From: Shewanella glacialimarina
GTDB taxonomy: Bacteria; Pseudomonadota; Gammaproteobacteria; Enterobacterales; Shewanellaceae
DNA length: 64,000 nucleotides
Assembly (NCBI RefSeq): GCF_020511155.1
Contig: NZ_CP041216.1
Location: 1,984,001-2,048,000, forward strand
Direction of reading: 5' to 3'
Made by a program: the position numbers and the translations under genes. Positions 1 through 8,924 of the stretch are shown one piece after another; within the stretch, counting starts at the first letter, position 1, and every line of letters starts with the position of its first letter. The notes under the pieces were generated by a model. The model did not search any database. It was given only the letters and a program-made list of their open reading frames with translations, and had not been told where the DNA came from.

Positions 1-1093
1 CTTTGAAAAAGAGCTACAAACTCGTTTACTTGGGGTGATATCACACGGCGAATTAGTCGGCGTGAATGAGCCGATTCAAGATTGGCAAGCCATTGCTGAA
101 ACCGCTAAAAACATCCCGCAAATTACCGGTTTAGCGCCATTTGTGCGCTTGCAGGGATTAGTGCAAAAGCCTGGTGGTTTTCAGGGGATAGTGGTTAACG
201 GTATTGATGTTGATTATGAACAGCAAGTATCAAGCATTGCGCAATATATGAATGACAGTGCCTGGCAGTCTTTGCAAGGTTCAGACAATCATATTGTGCT
301 GGGTCGCAGTTTACTCGACAAACTGCAATTAGAGGTGGGCGATACCTTGGCAATGTACACGCCTGCCGCTAACAACAACCGCTTAAGTGCCGCTAAAAGT
401 CATCGGTTTGTGGTCAGTGGCGTGTATGATTTAGGTGGTGAAATTGAAGCCTCACAAGCCTATGTGCCGTTAAAATACTTAAGTGAACTATTGAATATGG
501 GCGATGGCGTTAGCGGTATTCGATTACAAGTCGATAATGTATTTAGCGCCCCTAGCGTTACCCGCGACTTAGGTTATGCGCAGGAACAATATCTATACCT
601 AAATGATTGGACGCGAACCCAAGGTCACCTTTATCAAGATATACAATTAGTGCGAATGGTGATGTATTTGGTGTTGGCGTTAGTTATCGCCGTAGCCTGT
701 TTTAATATTGTGTCGACGTTAGTGATGACTGTACGCGACAAAGCGTCTGAAATTGCAATTTTAATGACCATGGGATTAAAACGCTCCGCAATTATGGCTA
801 TTTTTATCATGCAAGGCGGACTAAACGGCTTATTAGGTTGTTCGATAGGCGGTATTTTAGGTATGTTGATTGCGGTTAATTTAAGTGCAATAGCGAAGGG
901 CTTAGAATCAATGTTAGGGATCCAGCTGTTGGACTCGGACATTTATTTTATCGATTTTTTGCCATCACAATTACAAACCCACGATGTACTTTTTGTGGTA
1001 TTTATTGGACTAGTAATGAGCTTGTTGGCGACGATTTATCCCGCTTGGAAAGCCACTAAAATTGCCCCTGCAGCGGCATTGGCTGGTCGCTAA
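1..1093 (+). CDS. lolE: Lipoprotein-releasing ABC transporter permease LolE (5' truncated by window)
   Basis: Inner-membrane permease subunit of the LolCDE complex, which extracts outer-membrane lipoproteins from the inner membrane and hands them to LolA. The open frame runs from base 2 with no start in the window, so the N-terminus lies upstream. A GTG at 35 is internal, because the residues before it (LQTRLLGV) fit the family. The visible part has a periplasmic domain and then an FtsX-type region with three membrane segments in the C-terminal 150 residues. The stretches VACFNIVSTLVM and SSDIYFIDFLPS-like LDSDIYFIDFLPS match LolE rather than LolC. The usual upstream partners lolC and lolD are outside the window. 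It is convergent with tusE and ends in a shared hairpin. Confidence 0.93.
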   Translation, partial: FEKELQTRLLGVISHGELVGVNEPIQDWQAIAETAKNIPQITGLAPFVRLQGLVQKPGGFQGIVVNGIDVDYEQQVSSIAQYMNDSAWQSLQGSDNHIVLGRSLLDKLQLEVGDTLAMYTPAANNNRLSAAKSHRFVVSGVYDLGGEIEASQAYVPLKYLSELLNMGDGVSGIRLQVDNVFSAPSVTRDLGYAQEQYLYLNDWTRTQGHLYQDIQLVRMVMYLVLALVIAVACFNIVSTLVMTVRDKASEIAILMTMGLKRSAIMAIFIMQGGLNGLLGCSIGGILGMLIAVNLSAIAKGLESMLGIQLLDSDIYFIDFLPSQLQTHDVLFVVFIGLVMSLLATIYPAWKATKIAPAAALAGR

Positions 1094-1137
1094 TAAACTG
1101 CTCAGATATCTGCAAACGAGTAAACGGCTAGATCATA

Positions 1138-1167
1138 AAAAGTGCCTTTAACATTAAAGGCACTTTT
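1138..1167 (+). terminator. Rho-independent, probably bidirectional terminator
   Basis: Perfect 12-bp arms (AAAAGTGCCTTT and AAAGGCACTTTT) around a 6-base loop, with A and T runs on the two sides. It lies between convergent lolE and tusE, so it can end both transcripts. Confidence 0.85.
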
Positions 1168-1190
1168 ATCAAATAATATTCCAAATCACC

Positions 1191-1544
1191 TTAAAGACAT
1201 TTAGCGGGTTTAGGCAATCCGGCAATTTTTGTTGCCTGTTTAGCCGGGCCAACGGGGAATAGGGTATACAGATACTTAGAGTTGCCTTTATCCGCTCCTA
1301 AGCTTTGGCCAATGGCTTTCACTAATACCCGAATAGCTGGGCTGGTTTTATATTCCAAATAGAAGTTACGCACAAAATGAACAACTTCCCAATGCGCTTC
1401 AGATAAGGCAATGTTTTCAGTAGCCGCTAAAACGGGCGCCATATCAAGTTGCCAATCATCCACTCTTTTAAGATAGCCTTGTTTATCGGTTTCAATGGCT
1501 TGACCATTAAACTCAAACATAAATTCAAATGACTTTTCTACCAT
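1191..1544 (-). CDS. tusE: TusE, DsrC-type sulfur carrier of the tRNA 2-thiouridine relay
   Basis: Small DsrC/TusE family protein of 117 residues. It takes persulfide sulfur from TusBCD and passes it to MnmA for 2-thiolation of U34 in tRNA Lys, Glu and Gln. The family hallmark is present: the penultimate residue is Cys116 in the C-terminal KPAKCL. Only this one of the two DsrC cysteines is seen, which fits TusE rather than dissimilatory DsrC. It is the last gene of tusDCBE and overlaps tusB by 7 bases. In E. coli tusE lies apart from tusDCB; here all four are contiguous. Confidence 0.93.
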   Translation of the reverse strand: MVEKSFEFMFEFNGQAIETDKQGYLKRVDDWQLDMAPVLAATENIALSEAHWEVVHFVRNFYLEYKTSPAIRVLVKAIGQSLGADKGNSKYLYTLFPVGPAKQATKIAGLPKPAKCL

Positions 1545-1834
1545 GTGATGACCTTAGCGTGGCGCAGTGCTTGATTAACAAATTCAGTGTAATCAATCGG
1601 GTGAATATTAGGATATTGCAGCTTGGCTATTTTTGCTGATAAGCCTCGGGCTTGAATGTCATCACTTAACACATAGACGTCATTATTTTGCATAGCCGTT
1701 AATAATTGCGGCTTGAGTAGGGCGTTTACCGCGTCAGCCGCCAATAAAATACTGTCATCAGCCGCTATGTATCTTAAACATAGGCTTAAAGCATTATCAC
1801 TCGTGGTTGATGTTTGAATGTGATGTAAAATCAA
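1538..1834 (-). CDS. tusB: TusB, sulfur relay complex subunit
   Basis: DsrH/TusB family protein of 98 residues, a structural subunit of the cytoplasmic TusBCD heterohexamer. The start HHIQTS and the end [10 protein letters not shown] fit the short DsrH fold. It overlaps the end of tusC by four bases (ATGA) and the start of tusE by seven, so it should be translationally coupled to both. Length and order (D-C-B) match the family. Confidence 0.9.
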   Translation of the reverse strand: MILHHIQTSTTSDNALSLCLRYIAADDSILLAADAVNALLKPQLLTAMQNNDVYVLSDDIQARGLSAKIAKLQYPNIHPIDYTEFVNQALRHAKVITW

Positions 1835-2187
1835 AATACCAATACCTCATCCGCCAAAGCTAATTGTGCTGTAATCGCTTGAGCGCTTGCTGACTCCACA
1901 TCAATAGCTAAATCATCCACTGTTAACCCCATTGTATTAAGAGACTGCTCACAGGCCAATACGGTTTCTATTTCGTATAAATCAAACGCTTTAAAAACCG
2001 ATACGTAGTCTTTGCTACCGGCCAGTTCAGCGTGTTGTTCAGGTAATAAATGCAGCACAGCTTCATCACAAAAAATCAACGACACTTGCTGCTCAAAGCT
2101 GGCACTCAGTAAGGCAAAATCTATCCCTTCGCGGGTATAAGTTGTGCCATAAGGGGCGTGACGAAATACAATGCAAATCTGTTTCAT
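1831..2187 (-). CDS. tusC: TusC, sulfur relay complex subunit
   Basis: DsrF/TusC family protein of 118 residues. The start KQICIVFRHAPYGTTYTREGID is typical, with the conserved PYG motif near residue 12. It forms the TusBCD complex with TusD and TusB and has no catalytic role of its own in the family. It starts 12 bases after tusD and overlaps tusB by four. A purine-rich AAGGACTG-type ribosome-binding site precedes the ATG. Confidence 0.92.
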   Translation of the reverse strand: MKQICIVFRHAPYGTTYTREGIDFALLSASFEQQVSLIFCDEAVLHLLPEQHAELAGSKDYVSVFKAFDLYEIETVLACEQSLNTMGLTVDDLAIDVESASAQAITAQLALADEVLVF

Positions 2188-2199
2188 TTTAGTCAGTCC

Positions 2200-2589
2200 T
2201 TAAAAGCACACTAAGCGATCGGCATGTTCTATGCCGCTAACAAGCTCACCTAAGCCACCCATTACAAATACATCGTTACTGTTCCAATGGGCTTTAGCAT
2301 TTTCAAGCGCATCTTGTTCAGACAACACACCACGGCGCAGTGCCGCTGAAACACAATTTATCATTGCGGTTTGATTATCTTGTGAGAAGGTTAGCCACAT
2401 TTGCTGTAGGTTAACTTCATCGGAAGCTGGGCAATTAAGGGCATTACTATTGTATACACCGTCTTGATAAAAAAAGACTTTTACCACTTGATGACCAGCA
2501 GAAACCGCAGCCTGACAGAACTTAAGCGCTCTAAAGCTGGCGGTAGACCCATAGGCTGGTCCGTTAACTTGTACAATAAATTTATTCAT
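2200..2589 (-). CDS. tusD: TusD, sulfurtransferase subunit with the active cysteine
   Basis: DsrE/TusD family protein of 129 residues, first gene of the tusDCBE operon. The N-terminus FIVQVNGPAYGSTAS has the family PxYGS motif. Cys79 in MINCVSAALRRG corresponds to the persulfide-carrying Cys78 of E. coli TusD. TusD receives sulfur from TusA and transfers it to TusE. The start is the ATG at 2589-2587, directly after the yccA terminator, so the tus promoter must lie close to or inside the 2590-2647 spacer, or there is read-through from yccA. Confidence 0.93.
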   Translation of the reverse strand: MNKFIVQVNGPAYGSTASFRALKFCQAAVSAGHQVVKVFFYQDGVYNSNALNCPASDEVNLQQMWLTFSQDNQTAMINCVSAALRRGVLSEQDALENAKAHWNSNDVFVMGGLGELVSGIEHADRLVCF

Positions 2590-2596
2590 TATAAAA

Positions 2597-2623
2597 AAAA
2601 TGGCCCTAATTTAGGGCCATTTT
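2597..2623 (-). terminator. Rho-independent terminator after yccA
   Basis: 12-bp arms (AAAATGGCCCTA and TAGGGCCATTTT) with a 3-base loop. Read on the minus strand it is followed by a run of eight T. It sits between the yccA stop and the tusD start. Confidence 0.85.
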
Positions 2624-2647
2624 ATCGTAAATTACTGTCAATGACGA

Positions 2648-3307
2648 TTAATCGTCGTTATTCATGCCTAATAAGTGCAGTAGCGCCATGAATAAGTTGA
2701 TGAAGTTTAAGAATAACGAAATGGTAGCGCGAATATAATTGGTTTCGCCACCGTTTACGATACGGCTTGTATCATAAAGGATTAAGCCTACCATCAACAG
2801 TGCTACAGCAGCTTGAATAGCCACAAATGCTACGCCGTTACCCACAAACATGTTAATCAGTGATGCGCCGATAACCACTAATAAACCTGCAAACAAAAAG
2901 CCACCCATGAAGCTGAAATCTTTCTTGGTGGTGATTGCGTAAGCTGATAGCGACACAAATATAACTGAGGTTAATCCAAAGGCTTGCATGATTAATTCAG
3001 GGCCATTTGCTAAACCGACATAGTGGTTTAAAATGTAACCTAGTGATGCACCTTGCATACCAGTGAAAGCAAATATCCACGCTAAACCTGACGCGTTATC
3101 GGCTTTTTTCAAGGTCACTATCATGACTACAATACTGCCTAATGATAAGCCGATAGACATGAATGGACCAATATTTAACGCCATTGCCACACCCGCCATT
3201 ACCGCGGCAAATGCCAAAGTCATCGACAACAGCATATAGGTGTTTTTGATAAGTTTGTTTGTTTCCACCGTCGTAGCTTGATGGCCCGACAAAGTTTGTT
3301 GATTCAT
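2648..3307 (-). CDS. yccA: Bax inhibitor-1/YccA family membrane protein
   Basis: Integral inner-membrane protein of 219 residues with about seven hydrophobic segments, of the BI-1/TMBIM (YccA) family. E. coli YccA is a substrate and modulator of the FtsH protease. The start MNQQTLSGHQ at 3307 is chosen because a GGAG site lies about 7 bases upstream; the longer frame to 3358 adds 17 residues with no ribosome-binding site. The C-terminal segment LILYDTSRIVNGGETN carries the conserved D and R/N of the family. yccA next to tus genes echoes E. coli, where yccA and tusE are neighbours. Confidence 0.88.
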   Translation of the reverse strand: MNQQTLSGHQATTVETNKLIKNTYMLLSMTLAFAAVMAGVAMALNIGPFMSIGLSLGSIVVMIVTLKKADNASGLAWIFAFTGMQGASLGYILNHYVGLANGPELIMQAFGLTSVIFVSLSAYAITTKKDFSFMGGFLFAGLLVVIGASLINMFVGNGVAFVAIQAAVALLMVGLILYDTSRIVNGGETNYIRATISLFLNFINLFMALLHLLGMNNDD

Positions 3308-3727
3308 AACAGTCTCCAAGACAGTAAAATGCGTATTCTGAACAATAAACAACCACACGCAAATAGTTGATTAATTCGTTTAATTTAGATGACCCAGCTT
3401 AAAGTAAACATAGCGATTTAGCACCATAAATAAGGGTTAACCAGTAATTTAAGTCATTTAAATTTTAACATGTCACCATTGTTATCAAGCTAGCTTAAGC
3501 CAATATTAAAAATAACGCTTTTAGCGGACTTTCACGCTAGCATTATCATTACACTAGCATTATTTATATCTATATCAGTAAATATGAGGGCGAAAACTGA
3601 AAACTCAACTTATTAGTTTCCAAAAATTAATGTCAAATACAATCCAAATGATCTTGTGTAAAGCACAAAATGCAAAACGTTTAAGTTATCAAAATGACGC
3701 TAATAAAATGACGCTAATAAAATAAAA
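3308..3727. other. Intergenic region between yccA and punR
   Basis: 420 bases, AT-rich, without a credible gene. It must contain the yccA promoter, but I see no consensus-quality -35/-10 pair. ACTAGCATTAT occurs twice near 3538 and 3551, and a 14-bp tandem repeat lies at its punR end. Confidence 0.6.
3691..3718. repeat. Two tandem copies of a 14-bp unit
   Basis: AAAATGACGCTAAT is repeated exactly twice head to tail, followed by a partial third copy (AAAAT), just downstream of the punR stop. Confidence 0.9.
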
Positions 3728-4630
3728 CTAAGCTAACCATTCCCGGTGTAATTTTTCTGTGTCACCTAAATAATCTAACACCCATTGCAGTGCTGGGGAC
3801 ATACGGTTTTGATCCCAGGCTAAGCAGCAAGGGCTAGAGGGTTTAGAGTTTTTTAATTGCTTTTCAATTAACATTCCACCGCTAATAAACGGCTGTGCCA
3901 GGTGAATTGGCATATAGCCCACGCCTAAGCCAGAGCGAAAACAATTAATGGCTCTTATCCAATCTGGCACTACTAAACGGCGCTGATTGTCTAAAAGCCA
4001 TGTGGTGCGTTTGGGGATTTCTCTTGAGGTATCTTCTAAACAAATAGCGGGATATTGCCTCAGTTCATCGTCTTCAAGCGGTCTATCAATCGCGGCTAAT
4101 GGGTGGTTCTTACTAACTAAAAATGCCCATTCAATGTCTTTCATATCACGGTATTGATAAACCCCACCAACAGGAATAGCGGTTGTAGCACCAATTGCCA
4201 CCATACTGCGGCCACTCGCCAGAGACTCCCACACACCATTAAACACTTCAATTTGAATAATTAATTCAACATCATCAAAATGGCGATAAAAATCAGCAAT
4301 TAAGGAGCTGATTTTATCGGCACGTACGATATTATCTAACGCAATCGACAAAGTGGGTTGCCAGCCATTGGCAACTCGTTGTGTTTCACGTTTCAGTTCA
4401 TCCATTTGCCTGAGTAACTCTCGAGCATGTTTTAAAAAATGCTCTCCTGGCTGGGTTAAGGTTACCGATCTATGGTGGCGTTCAAATAACACTACGCCAA
4501 TATCAGTCTCTACTTGTTTAACAGCGTAACTCACCGCTGACGGCACTTTATGTAATTCATTTGCCGCCGCAGTAAAACTGCCTAATCGGGCGACAATATC
4601 AATCATGTGTAACGTTTGTTCTGAAAGCAT
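3728..4630 (-). CDS. punR: LysR-type regulator PunR of purine nucleoside uptake
   Basis: LysR-family protein of 300 residues. The winged helix-turn-helix is at residues 1-60 (GSFTAAANELHKVPSAVSYAVKQ), followed by a LysR substrate domain. Long stretches match E. coli PunR (YdhB) as I know it, including RVANGW, FYRHFDDVEL, EVFNGVW, ATTAIPVGG, TTWLLDNQ and the C-terminal YLGDTEKL. The start at 4630 aligns with the E. coli start and has an AAGG site; the longer frame to 4687 adds 19 residues without support. It is divergent from punC, the arrangement expected for an activator of its neighbour. Confidence 0.9.
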   Translation of the reverse strand: MLSEQTLHMIDIVARLGSFTAAANELHKVPSAVSYAVKQVETDIGVVLFERHHRSVTLTQPGEHFLKHARELLRQMDELKRETQRVANGWQPTLSIALDNIVRADKISSLIADFYRHFDDVELIIQIEVFNGVWESLASGRSMVAIGATTAIPVGGVYQYRDMKDIEWAFLVSKNHPLAAIDRPLEDDELRQYPAICLEDTSREIPKRTTWLLDNQRRLVVPDWIRAINCFRSGLGVGYMPIHLAQPFISGGMLIEKQLKNSKPSSPCCLAWDQNRMSPALQWVLDYLGDTEKLHREWLA

Positions 4631-4743
4631 AGGGCAACCTTTGCTGTGATATTTTTTGATGGCTGCGTTCAAATATAAACGTTTCACAGATGAATTTCTA
4701 ATAATTAAACTAGTTCCAATGAAAATTAATTTGAGTATTAGAT

Positions 4744-6012
4744 ATGAGTAAACAACAACAATCCCCTGGTGCTATTGAGAAAGCTAGTTTTTTTCTCTAT
4801 TTAACCATTCTGAGTATGTTGTGTTTTATTGCCACCGATATGTATTTGCCTGCTTTTAAATCAATTGAAGGCTCATTTAATGCACCCTCTGCGGATGTAG
4901 CAATGTCGCTCACGACATTCTTAGCGGGCTTAGCTTTTGGTCAACTGCTTTATGGCAAGTTGGTTGAAAAATGGGGTAAGCGAAATTCACTGCTATTAGG
5001 TTTAATGCTATTTATTACGGCTACTGGCCTAATCATTGTTAGCGATAATATTGTGATGATGAATATTGGCCGTTTCATTCAAGCTATAGGAGTGTGCAGT
5101 GCTAGTGTAATTTGGCAAGCTTTGGTCATTGAAAAGTATAATGCACAAGAATCTCAGCATGTATTGTCTAACATTATGCCACTGGTTGCGTTATCACCTG
5201 CGATAGCGCCTTTAATCGGTGCGTTTTTCTTATCGTATTGGGGATGGCGGAGTATTTTTGTTTGTTTAGCGTTACTCGGTGTTTTGTTGATTTTGATGAC
5301 ACAAATATTTGTCAAAGCCGACAAGCCTAGCGCAGAAGCAATTAAAGCCGATAAAGATAAAGCGATGACATTCAAGCAAATGTTAGCAAATCCATTCTAT
5401 GTGGGTAATGTGATGATATTTGCTGCTTGTTCTGGTGCATTCTTTGCTTACTTAACCCTGTGGCCTGCGGTGATGGATAAATTTGGCTTTGATGCAACTG
5501 CGATCGGCTTAAGTTTTATTCCACAAACTATCATGTTTATCGTTGGTGGTTATAGCGGAAAAATACTCATTAAACGTCTTGGCAGTCAAACCGCATTGAA
5601 AGTGCAGTTAGGTATTTTCTTCACCACTACAATCTTGATTTCAATTTTGACCATCGCTTTCGAGATGACAACCATCTATCCACTATTAATCGTGTTTGCT
5701 TTTATGGCCGCAGCAAATGGTGCGATATACCCGATTGTAGTGAACAATGCATTGCAAACATTTAAAGATGATGCCGCCAAAGCTGCTGGATTACAGAATT
5801 TTATTCAAATCAGTGTCGCATTTGGCGCATCAAGTATTGTGGCAGCATTTGCAGGGGCAGGTGAGCAGGCAATCGGTTTAGGCATTTTAGTCTGTTCAGT
5901 GATGGTATTTGGCGCCTATTACACTAGTCGTTATTCTTCATGGAACAGCTGGTTTGATTCTTTTACAATGCCAGACCCAGCCAGAATAGCCCTTAAAAAG
6001 GATGAAGACTAA
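4744..6012 (+). CDS. punC: MFS purine nucleoside transporter PunC
   Basis: Major facilitator superfamily protein of 422 residues in the Bcr/CflA-like drug:H+ antiporter branch, with 12 predicted membrane segments. The N-terminal ATDMYLPAF motif and the loop KLVEKWGKRNSLL (between segments 2 and 3) are typical. E. coli PunC (YdhC) imports adenosine and related purine nucleosides under PunR control. The divergent punR homologue 113 bases away makes PunC a better call than Bcr. No strong Shine-Dalgarno site is visible; a weak GAG lies about 9 bases before the ATG. Confidence 0.85.
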   Translation: MSKQQQSPGAIEKASFFLYLTILSMLCFIATDMYLPAFKSIEGSFNAPSADVAMSLTTFLAGLAFGQLLYGKLVEKWGKRNSLLLGLMLFITATGLIIVSDNIVMMNIGRFIQAIGVCSASVIWQALVIEKYNAQESQHVLSNIMPLVALSPAIAPLIGAFFLSYWGWRSIFVCLALLGVLLILMTQIFVKADKPSAEAIKADKDKAMTFKQMLANPFYVGNVMIFAACSGAFFAYLTLWPAVMDKFGFDATAIGLSFIPQTIMFIVGGYSGKILIKRLGSQTALKVQLGIFFTTTILISILTIAFEMTTIYPLLIVFAFMAAANGAIYPIVVNNALQTFKDDAAKAAGLQNFIQISVAFGASSIVAAFAGAGEQAIGLGILVCSVMVFGAYYTSRYSSWNSWFDSFTMPDPARIALKKDED

Positions 6013-6061
6013 TCAATTTGACCTTAAAGTAATCAATTGAGTATTTTTTTTCAATTAGGAC

Positions 6062-6090
6062 TTTACAGCATCAATAGGTTGTCATATTAT
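6062..6090 (+). promoter_or_regulatory. Sigma-70 promoter of the tRNA-Ser gene
   Basis: TTTACA at 6062-6067 and TATTAT at 6085-6090, with exactly 17 bases between them, followed by a GC-rich discriminator (CGCCGCG). The tRNA starts 11 bases after the -10 box. The GC-rich discriminator is typical of stringently controlled stable-RNA promoters. Confidence 0.75.
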
Positions 6091-6101
6091 TCGCCGCGTT
6101 C

Positions 6102-6191
6102 GGAGGGATGGCAGAGTGGTCGAATGCACCGGTCTTGAAAACCGGCAACGGTTTATCCCGTTCTAGGGTTCAAATCCCTATCCCTCCGCCA
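6102..6191 (+). tRNA. tRNA-Ser (anticodon UGA)
   Basis: 90 bases with a long variable arm, as expected for serine tRNA. The acceptor stem pairs GGAGGGA with TCCCTCC, followed by discriminator G and an encoded CCA. The anticodon stem CCGGT/ACCGG encloses the loop CTTGAAA, with anticodon TGA at 6136-6138. The T arm contains GGTTCAAATCC. It reads UCA codons and possibly other UCN codons. In E. coli the UGA serine tRNA (serT) is also close to yccA. Confidence 0.97.
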
Positions 6192-6202
6192 CATTCAACG
6201 AG

Positions 6203-6230
6203 AAAGCCTCATCAGAAATGATGAGGCTTT
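6203..6230 (+). terminator. Rho-independent terminator of tRNA-Ser
   Basis: 12-bp arms (AAAGCCTCATCA and TGATGAGGCTTT) closed by a GAAA tetraloop and followed by T6, 11 bases after the tRNA CCA end. A sequence-related hairpin in the same context lies at 26162-26191. Confidence 0.92.
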
Positions 6231-6237
6231 TTTGTTT

Positions 6238-6307
6238 TGGCGAAAGATAAAACTTTGAACCCCAGGTGCCTCTTTATTACAAGCAAGCTATCCCCCGCAA
6301 GATTCAA
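6238..6307 (+). repeat. tRNA-Ser downstream flank, copy 1 of an imperfect direct repeat
   Basis: The segment contains ACTTTGAAC, then CTCTTTATTACAAGCAAGC, then CTATCCC and GCAAGATTCAA. The same elements recur at 26117-26255, next to a related hairpin. The rest of the spacer up to the BLUF gene (6308-6601) holds only an unconvincing 87-codon frame and no other feature I can name. Confidence 0.75.
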
Positions 6308-6601
6308 GACAAATGTAACATCAGGAATAATGGGCATGTCGTTTTTGGGATTTGAGTGGCTATCCATAAGGATTGGCTCAGACAATGTACTTGCTGTTTA
6401 CATTAGCAAAGCACTCAATAACGTGTACTTCACACGGATCTGTTTAGCCTGGTCGCTATGCAATAAAGACTTTCCTTTTGATGAAAAGTCTCGCTACTGA
6501 TTCGTGACAGGGTAGTAGCCTTTTCTAAGCCTTCAACACCATAGTTCATCAAACCTAGACTAATGATTTTATCTGTCTCTCTTATTGGCTGTTGCTAAAA
6601 G

Positions 6602-7021
6602 TTAAGCAGAAATAAGACTGTTTCGAAGCTCTAAAAGCATCTGAAAAGCTGCTGAACCCGGTATGTTATAAGGATTGAATTCTGTTGAGGTTGAAAATTT
6701 TAAATTAATGGGCCCCATATTTTTAGTTGCAGGCACATATGCCATATCCCAAGAGCTAAACTCTCTTGAATATATCTCGCAATATTCAATAATCACAATG
6801 TTGGAATGGCGTGTATCGGTTACAATTTTATTATAAGTCTCATTAACGCTTTCTCTACTACCTTCGATGCATTGAATAAAATAATTATTATTAAAGCAGA
6901 GTATTCCAGTCATACCATTTTTAGCATTATGCAAACGTGCTTTTTTGAGTATGTCCTCTAAAGACGATTCGTTAATAAAATCTGTCACTGTACTTACGTA
7001 GATTAAACGAGTTAGAAACAT
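6602..7021 (-). CDS. Short BLUF-domain blue-light sensor protein
   Basis: 139 residues, essentially a lone BLUF (FAD-binding blue-light) domain. The key photocycle residues can be placed: Tyr8 in LTRLIYVS, Asn32 in the HNAKNGMTGIL region, Gln50 in NYFIQCIEG, and Trp91/Met93 in SSWDMAY. No output domain is fused, so it probably signals through a partner protein, as PixD-type BLUF proteins do. It sits alone, flanked by 370 and 690 bases without genes, on the strand opposite to the che operon. The partner cannot be named from context; the chemotaxis and GGDEF-EAL genes downstream are candidates. Confidence 0.9.
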   Translation of the reverse strand: MFLTRLIYVSTVTDFINESSLEDILKKARLHNAKNGMTGILCFNNNYFIQCIEGSRESVNETYNKIVTDTRHSNIVIIEYCEIYSREFSSWDMAYVPATKNMGPINLKFSTSTEFNPYNIPGSAAFQMLLELRNSLISA

Positions 7022-7709
7022 ACTAATCTCTTGTAACTAGGAAAAGGTTAAATTAAATATAATAGAACTATTACAAAAAGCTATGTAATAGCCATGAATA
7101 AAACCGTTTCTATAGCACTCTTGCAGCTATGGATGTTTTATTTGGCGTGGTGGTGTAAGAATGTTGAGCATTTAAAAAGCCAGTTCAACGAACTGAATTA
7201 TAGAGTATTCTAATACTCTTTTTTAGTTTATTGAGAGCACATTATGTACCACGAAACCCAGTGCGATAAAGCAATCGCTTTTGAACATAAGCTTTTTGCT
7301 AAATGAGCTGAATGAAAATAAAAACGACCAAAATAGTACGTTTGTATGTCTGCTAAGACAAAATGACATGAGCAATTATAATTTTTATAAAGAATAGGTT
7401 ATCTTTCTCGAATACATCTTAGAAAGCATAATTTAATACCTTGAACCGCTACAAACTCGTAGGTTTTGTTGAGAGGAACACCTTGGTCAAGGAAGTAAGT
7501 GTCTGTATATTAATATAATAAATGATCTTTAACCAACCTTCGCACTGCGTTTTTCATCCCTAAAATTTAAATCCCTTTTTTTAGCCACACCATCATTTTT
7601 GAAAATCATCAGAGCTATGTATATAAGAATAAATATTCTATAAATAAAATTTGCAGTTAAGAAGTTATTGTCTATTCTTTTAATATTAAAAGAAATTAAG
7701 GACAGCCTC
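7022..7709. other. Gene-free spacer between the BLUF gene and the che operon
   Basis: About 690 AT-rich bases. The only long frames are shadows. No clean promoter for the che operon could be picked, and I found no sigma-28-type box. Transcription of the downstream operon must start here. Confidence 0.6.
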
Positions 7710-8882
7710 TTGAAAAAAAAGCATTTTATGTCATCACCATTTATAGCTTTAGCGATAGGCTCATTTATCGCTTTTAGCATTTCTTGGTTATTGATGAATT
7801 GGGTGCCAGTAGTGGTTGCCTTGTTTATCGCAGTGCTTATCTGCGCTCTATCTGGCGGTTTTGCACTAAAATTGATAACGACTAGCTCCACTGTTAATAA
7901 CGATACTACGGCAGAGAAAACTACCCTCACAAATGATGTCGACCAATTACAACAACAATTTCTGGACACATTAAAATCAACCCTACTCGAATGCAAACAA
8001 AATGTTGACGATGTAAATAATGTGCAATCGGATGCTATTGAAACGCTTGTTACTTCCTTTTCTCGATTAAAAGAGTTGGCAGAGCTACAACAAGATCGCG
8101 TAATGCAGTTGCTAGAAGCTGAAAACGATGAGCATGGGAATAGTTGGTTGACTTCATTTGCTCAAGAAACCAGTAAAACTCTTGAACAGTTTGTTGAAAC
8201 AACAGTCAATATGTCAGCATCTTCAATGGAGCTAGTCGAAAAAGTCGGTCGAATTAATACCATGGTTCCTGATGTTATGAAGGCGATGAAAGATATTGAT
8301 CAAATAGCATCACAAACCAACTTACTTGCACTTAATGCGGCAATTGAGGCTGCACGTGCAGGCGAGGCTGGGCGCGGATTTGCCGTGGTAGCAGATGAGG
8401 TTAGGTCGCTTTCTACTCGGTCAGCGGGTTTTAGTAATCAGATCCAACAAAAACTAAAAAATATGGCAGTGCAAATTGAAACTTTAACTGCTGATATAGG
8501 TGGCGTCGCCTCACAAGATGTTACTTATGTGATGCAATCGAAAAAAAATGTCCACATTGCTATCGATAAATTAATGGAAAACGCAACAGGCAATCGAAAG
8601 CATACTTCAGCTCTTGATGAACATAACCAAATATTACAACAGTCTTTGAATGACGCGATGCGAGGGCTGCAATTTGGTGATATTAACGCACAAAACCTGT
8701 CTTATACCGCTGAACAGTTAGCCGAAGTTAACAGACAATTAAATATATTGATGGAACCTGGTGGTATGGAAGATGAGGCTAAGATGCAAGGGTGTAATGA
8801 AAGCCTTGTACAATTTAGAATTCAAAAACATAACCCTGTTTCAGCCAGTTCTATGGCAAGTGGTGACATAGATTTCTTCTAG
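7710..8882 (+). CDS. Methyl-accepting chemotaxis protein with a membrane hairpin and no periplasmic domain
   Basis: 390 residues if the TTG at 7710 is the start. That codon has AAGGA seven bases upstream, while the next ATG (7728) has none and the TTG at 7668 lies within AT-rich leader. Two hydrophobic helices at about residues 9-55 leave almost no periplasmic loop. No HAMP domain is evident. The cytoplasmic signalling tip [20 protein letters not shown] and the following [14 protein letters not shown] are intact. The protein ends in SGDIDFF instead of a CheR-binding pentapeptide. It is first in the operon, just before the partner-switch genes, so it may sense membrane or internal state. Confidence 0.88.
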   Translation: MKKKHFMSSPFIALAIGSFIAFSISWLLMNWVPVVVALFIAVLICALSGGFALKLITTSSTVNNDTTAEKTTLTNDVDQLQQQFLDTLKSTLLECKQNVDDVNNVQSDAIETLVTSFSRLKELAELQQDRVMQLLEAENDEHGNSWLTSFAQETSKTLEQFVETTVNMSASSMELVEKVGRINTMVPDVMKAMKDIDQIASQTNLLALNAAIEAARAGEAGRGFAVVADEVRSLSTRSAGFSNQIQQKLKNMAVQIETLTADIGGVASQDVTYVMQSKKNVHIAIDKLMENATGNRKHTSALDEHNQILQQSLNDAMRGLQFGDINAQNLSYTAEQLAEVNRQLNILMEPGGMEDEAKMQGCNESLVQFRIQKHNPVSASSMASGDIDFF

Positions 8883-8924
8883 AAAACAGATATCTACAAT
8901 GAAATACCATTGAGGAAAAGTACT

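Noticed and set aside
6237..6500. 87-codon frame downstream of tRNA-Ser
   Set aside because: It begins within the tRNA terminator flank, has no ribosome-binding site and shows no family features. It overlaps a direct repeat.
7529..7996. 155-codon minus-strand frame opposite the first receptor gene
   Set aside because: It is antisense to a clear methyl-accepting chemotaxis protein and has random composition.
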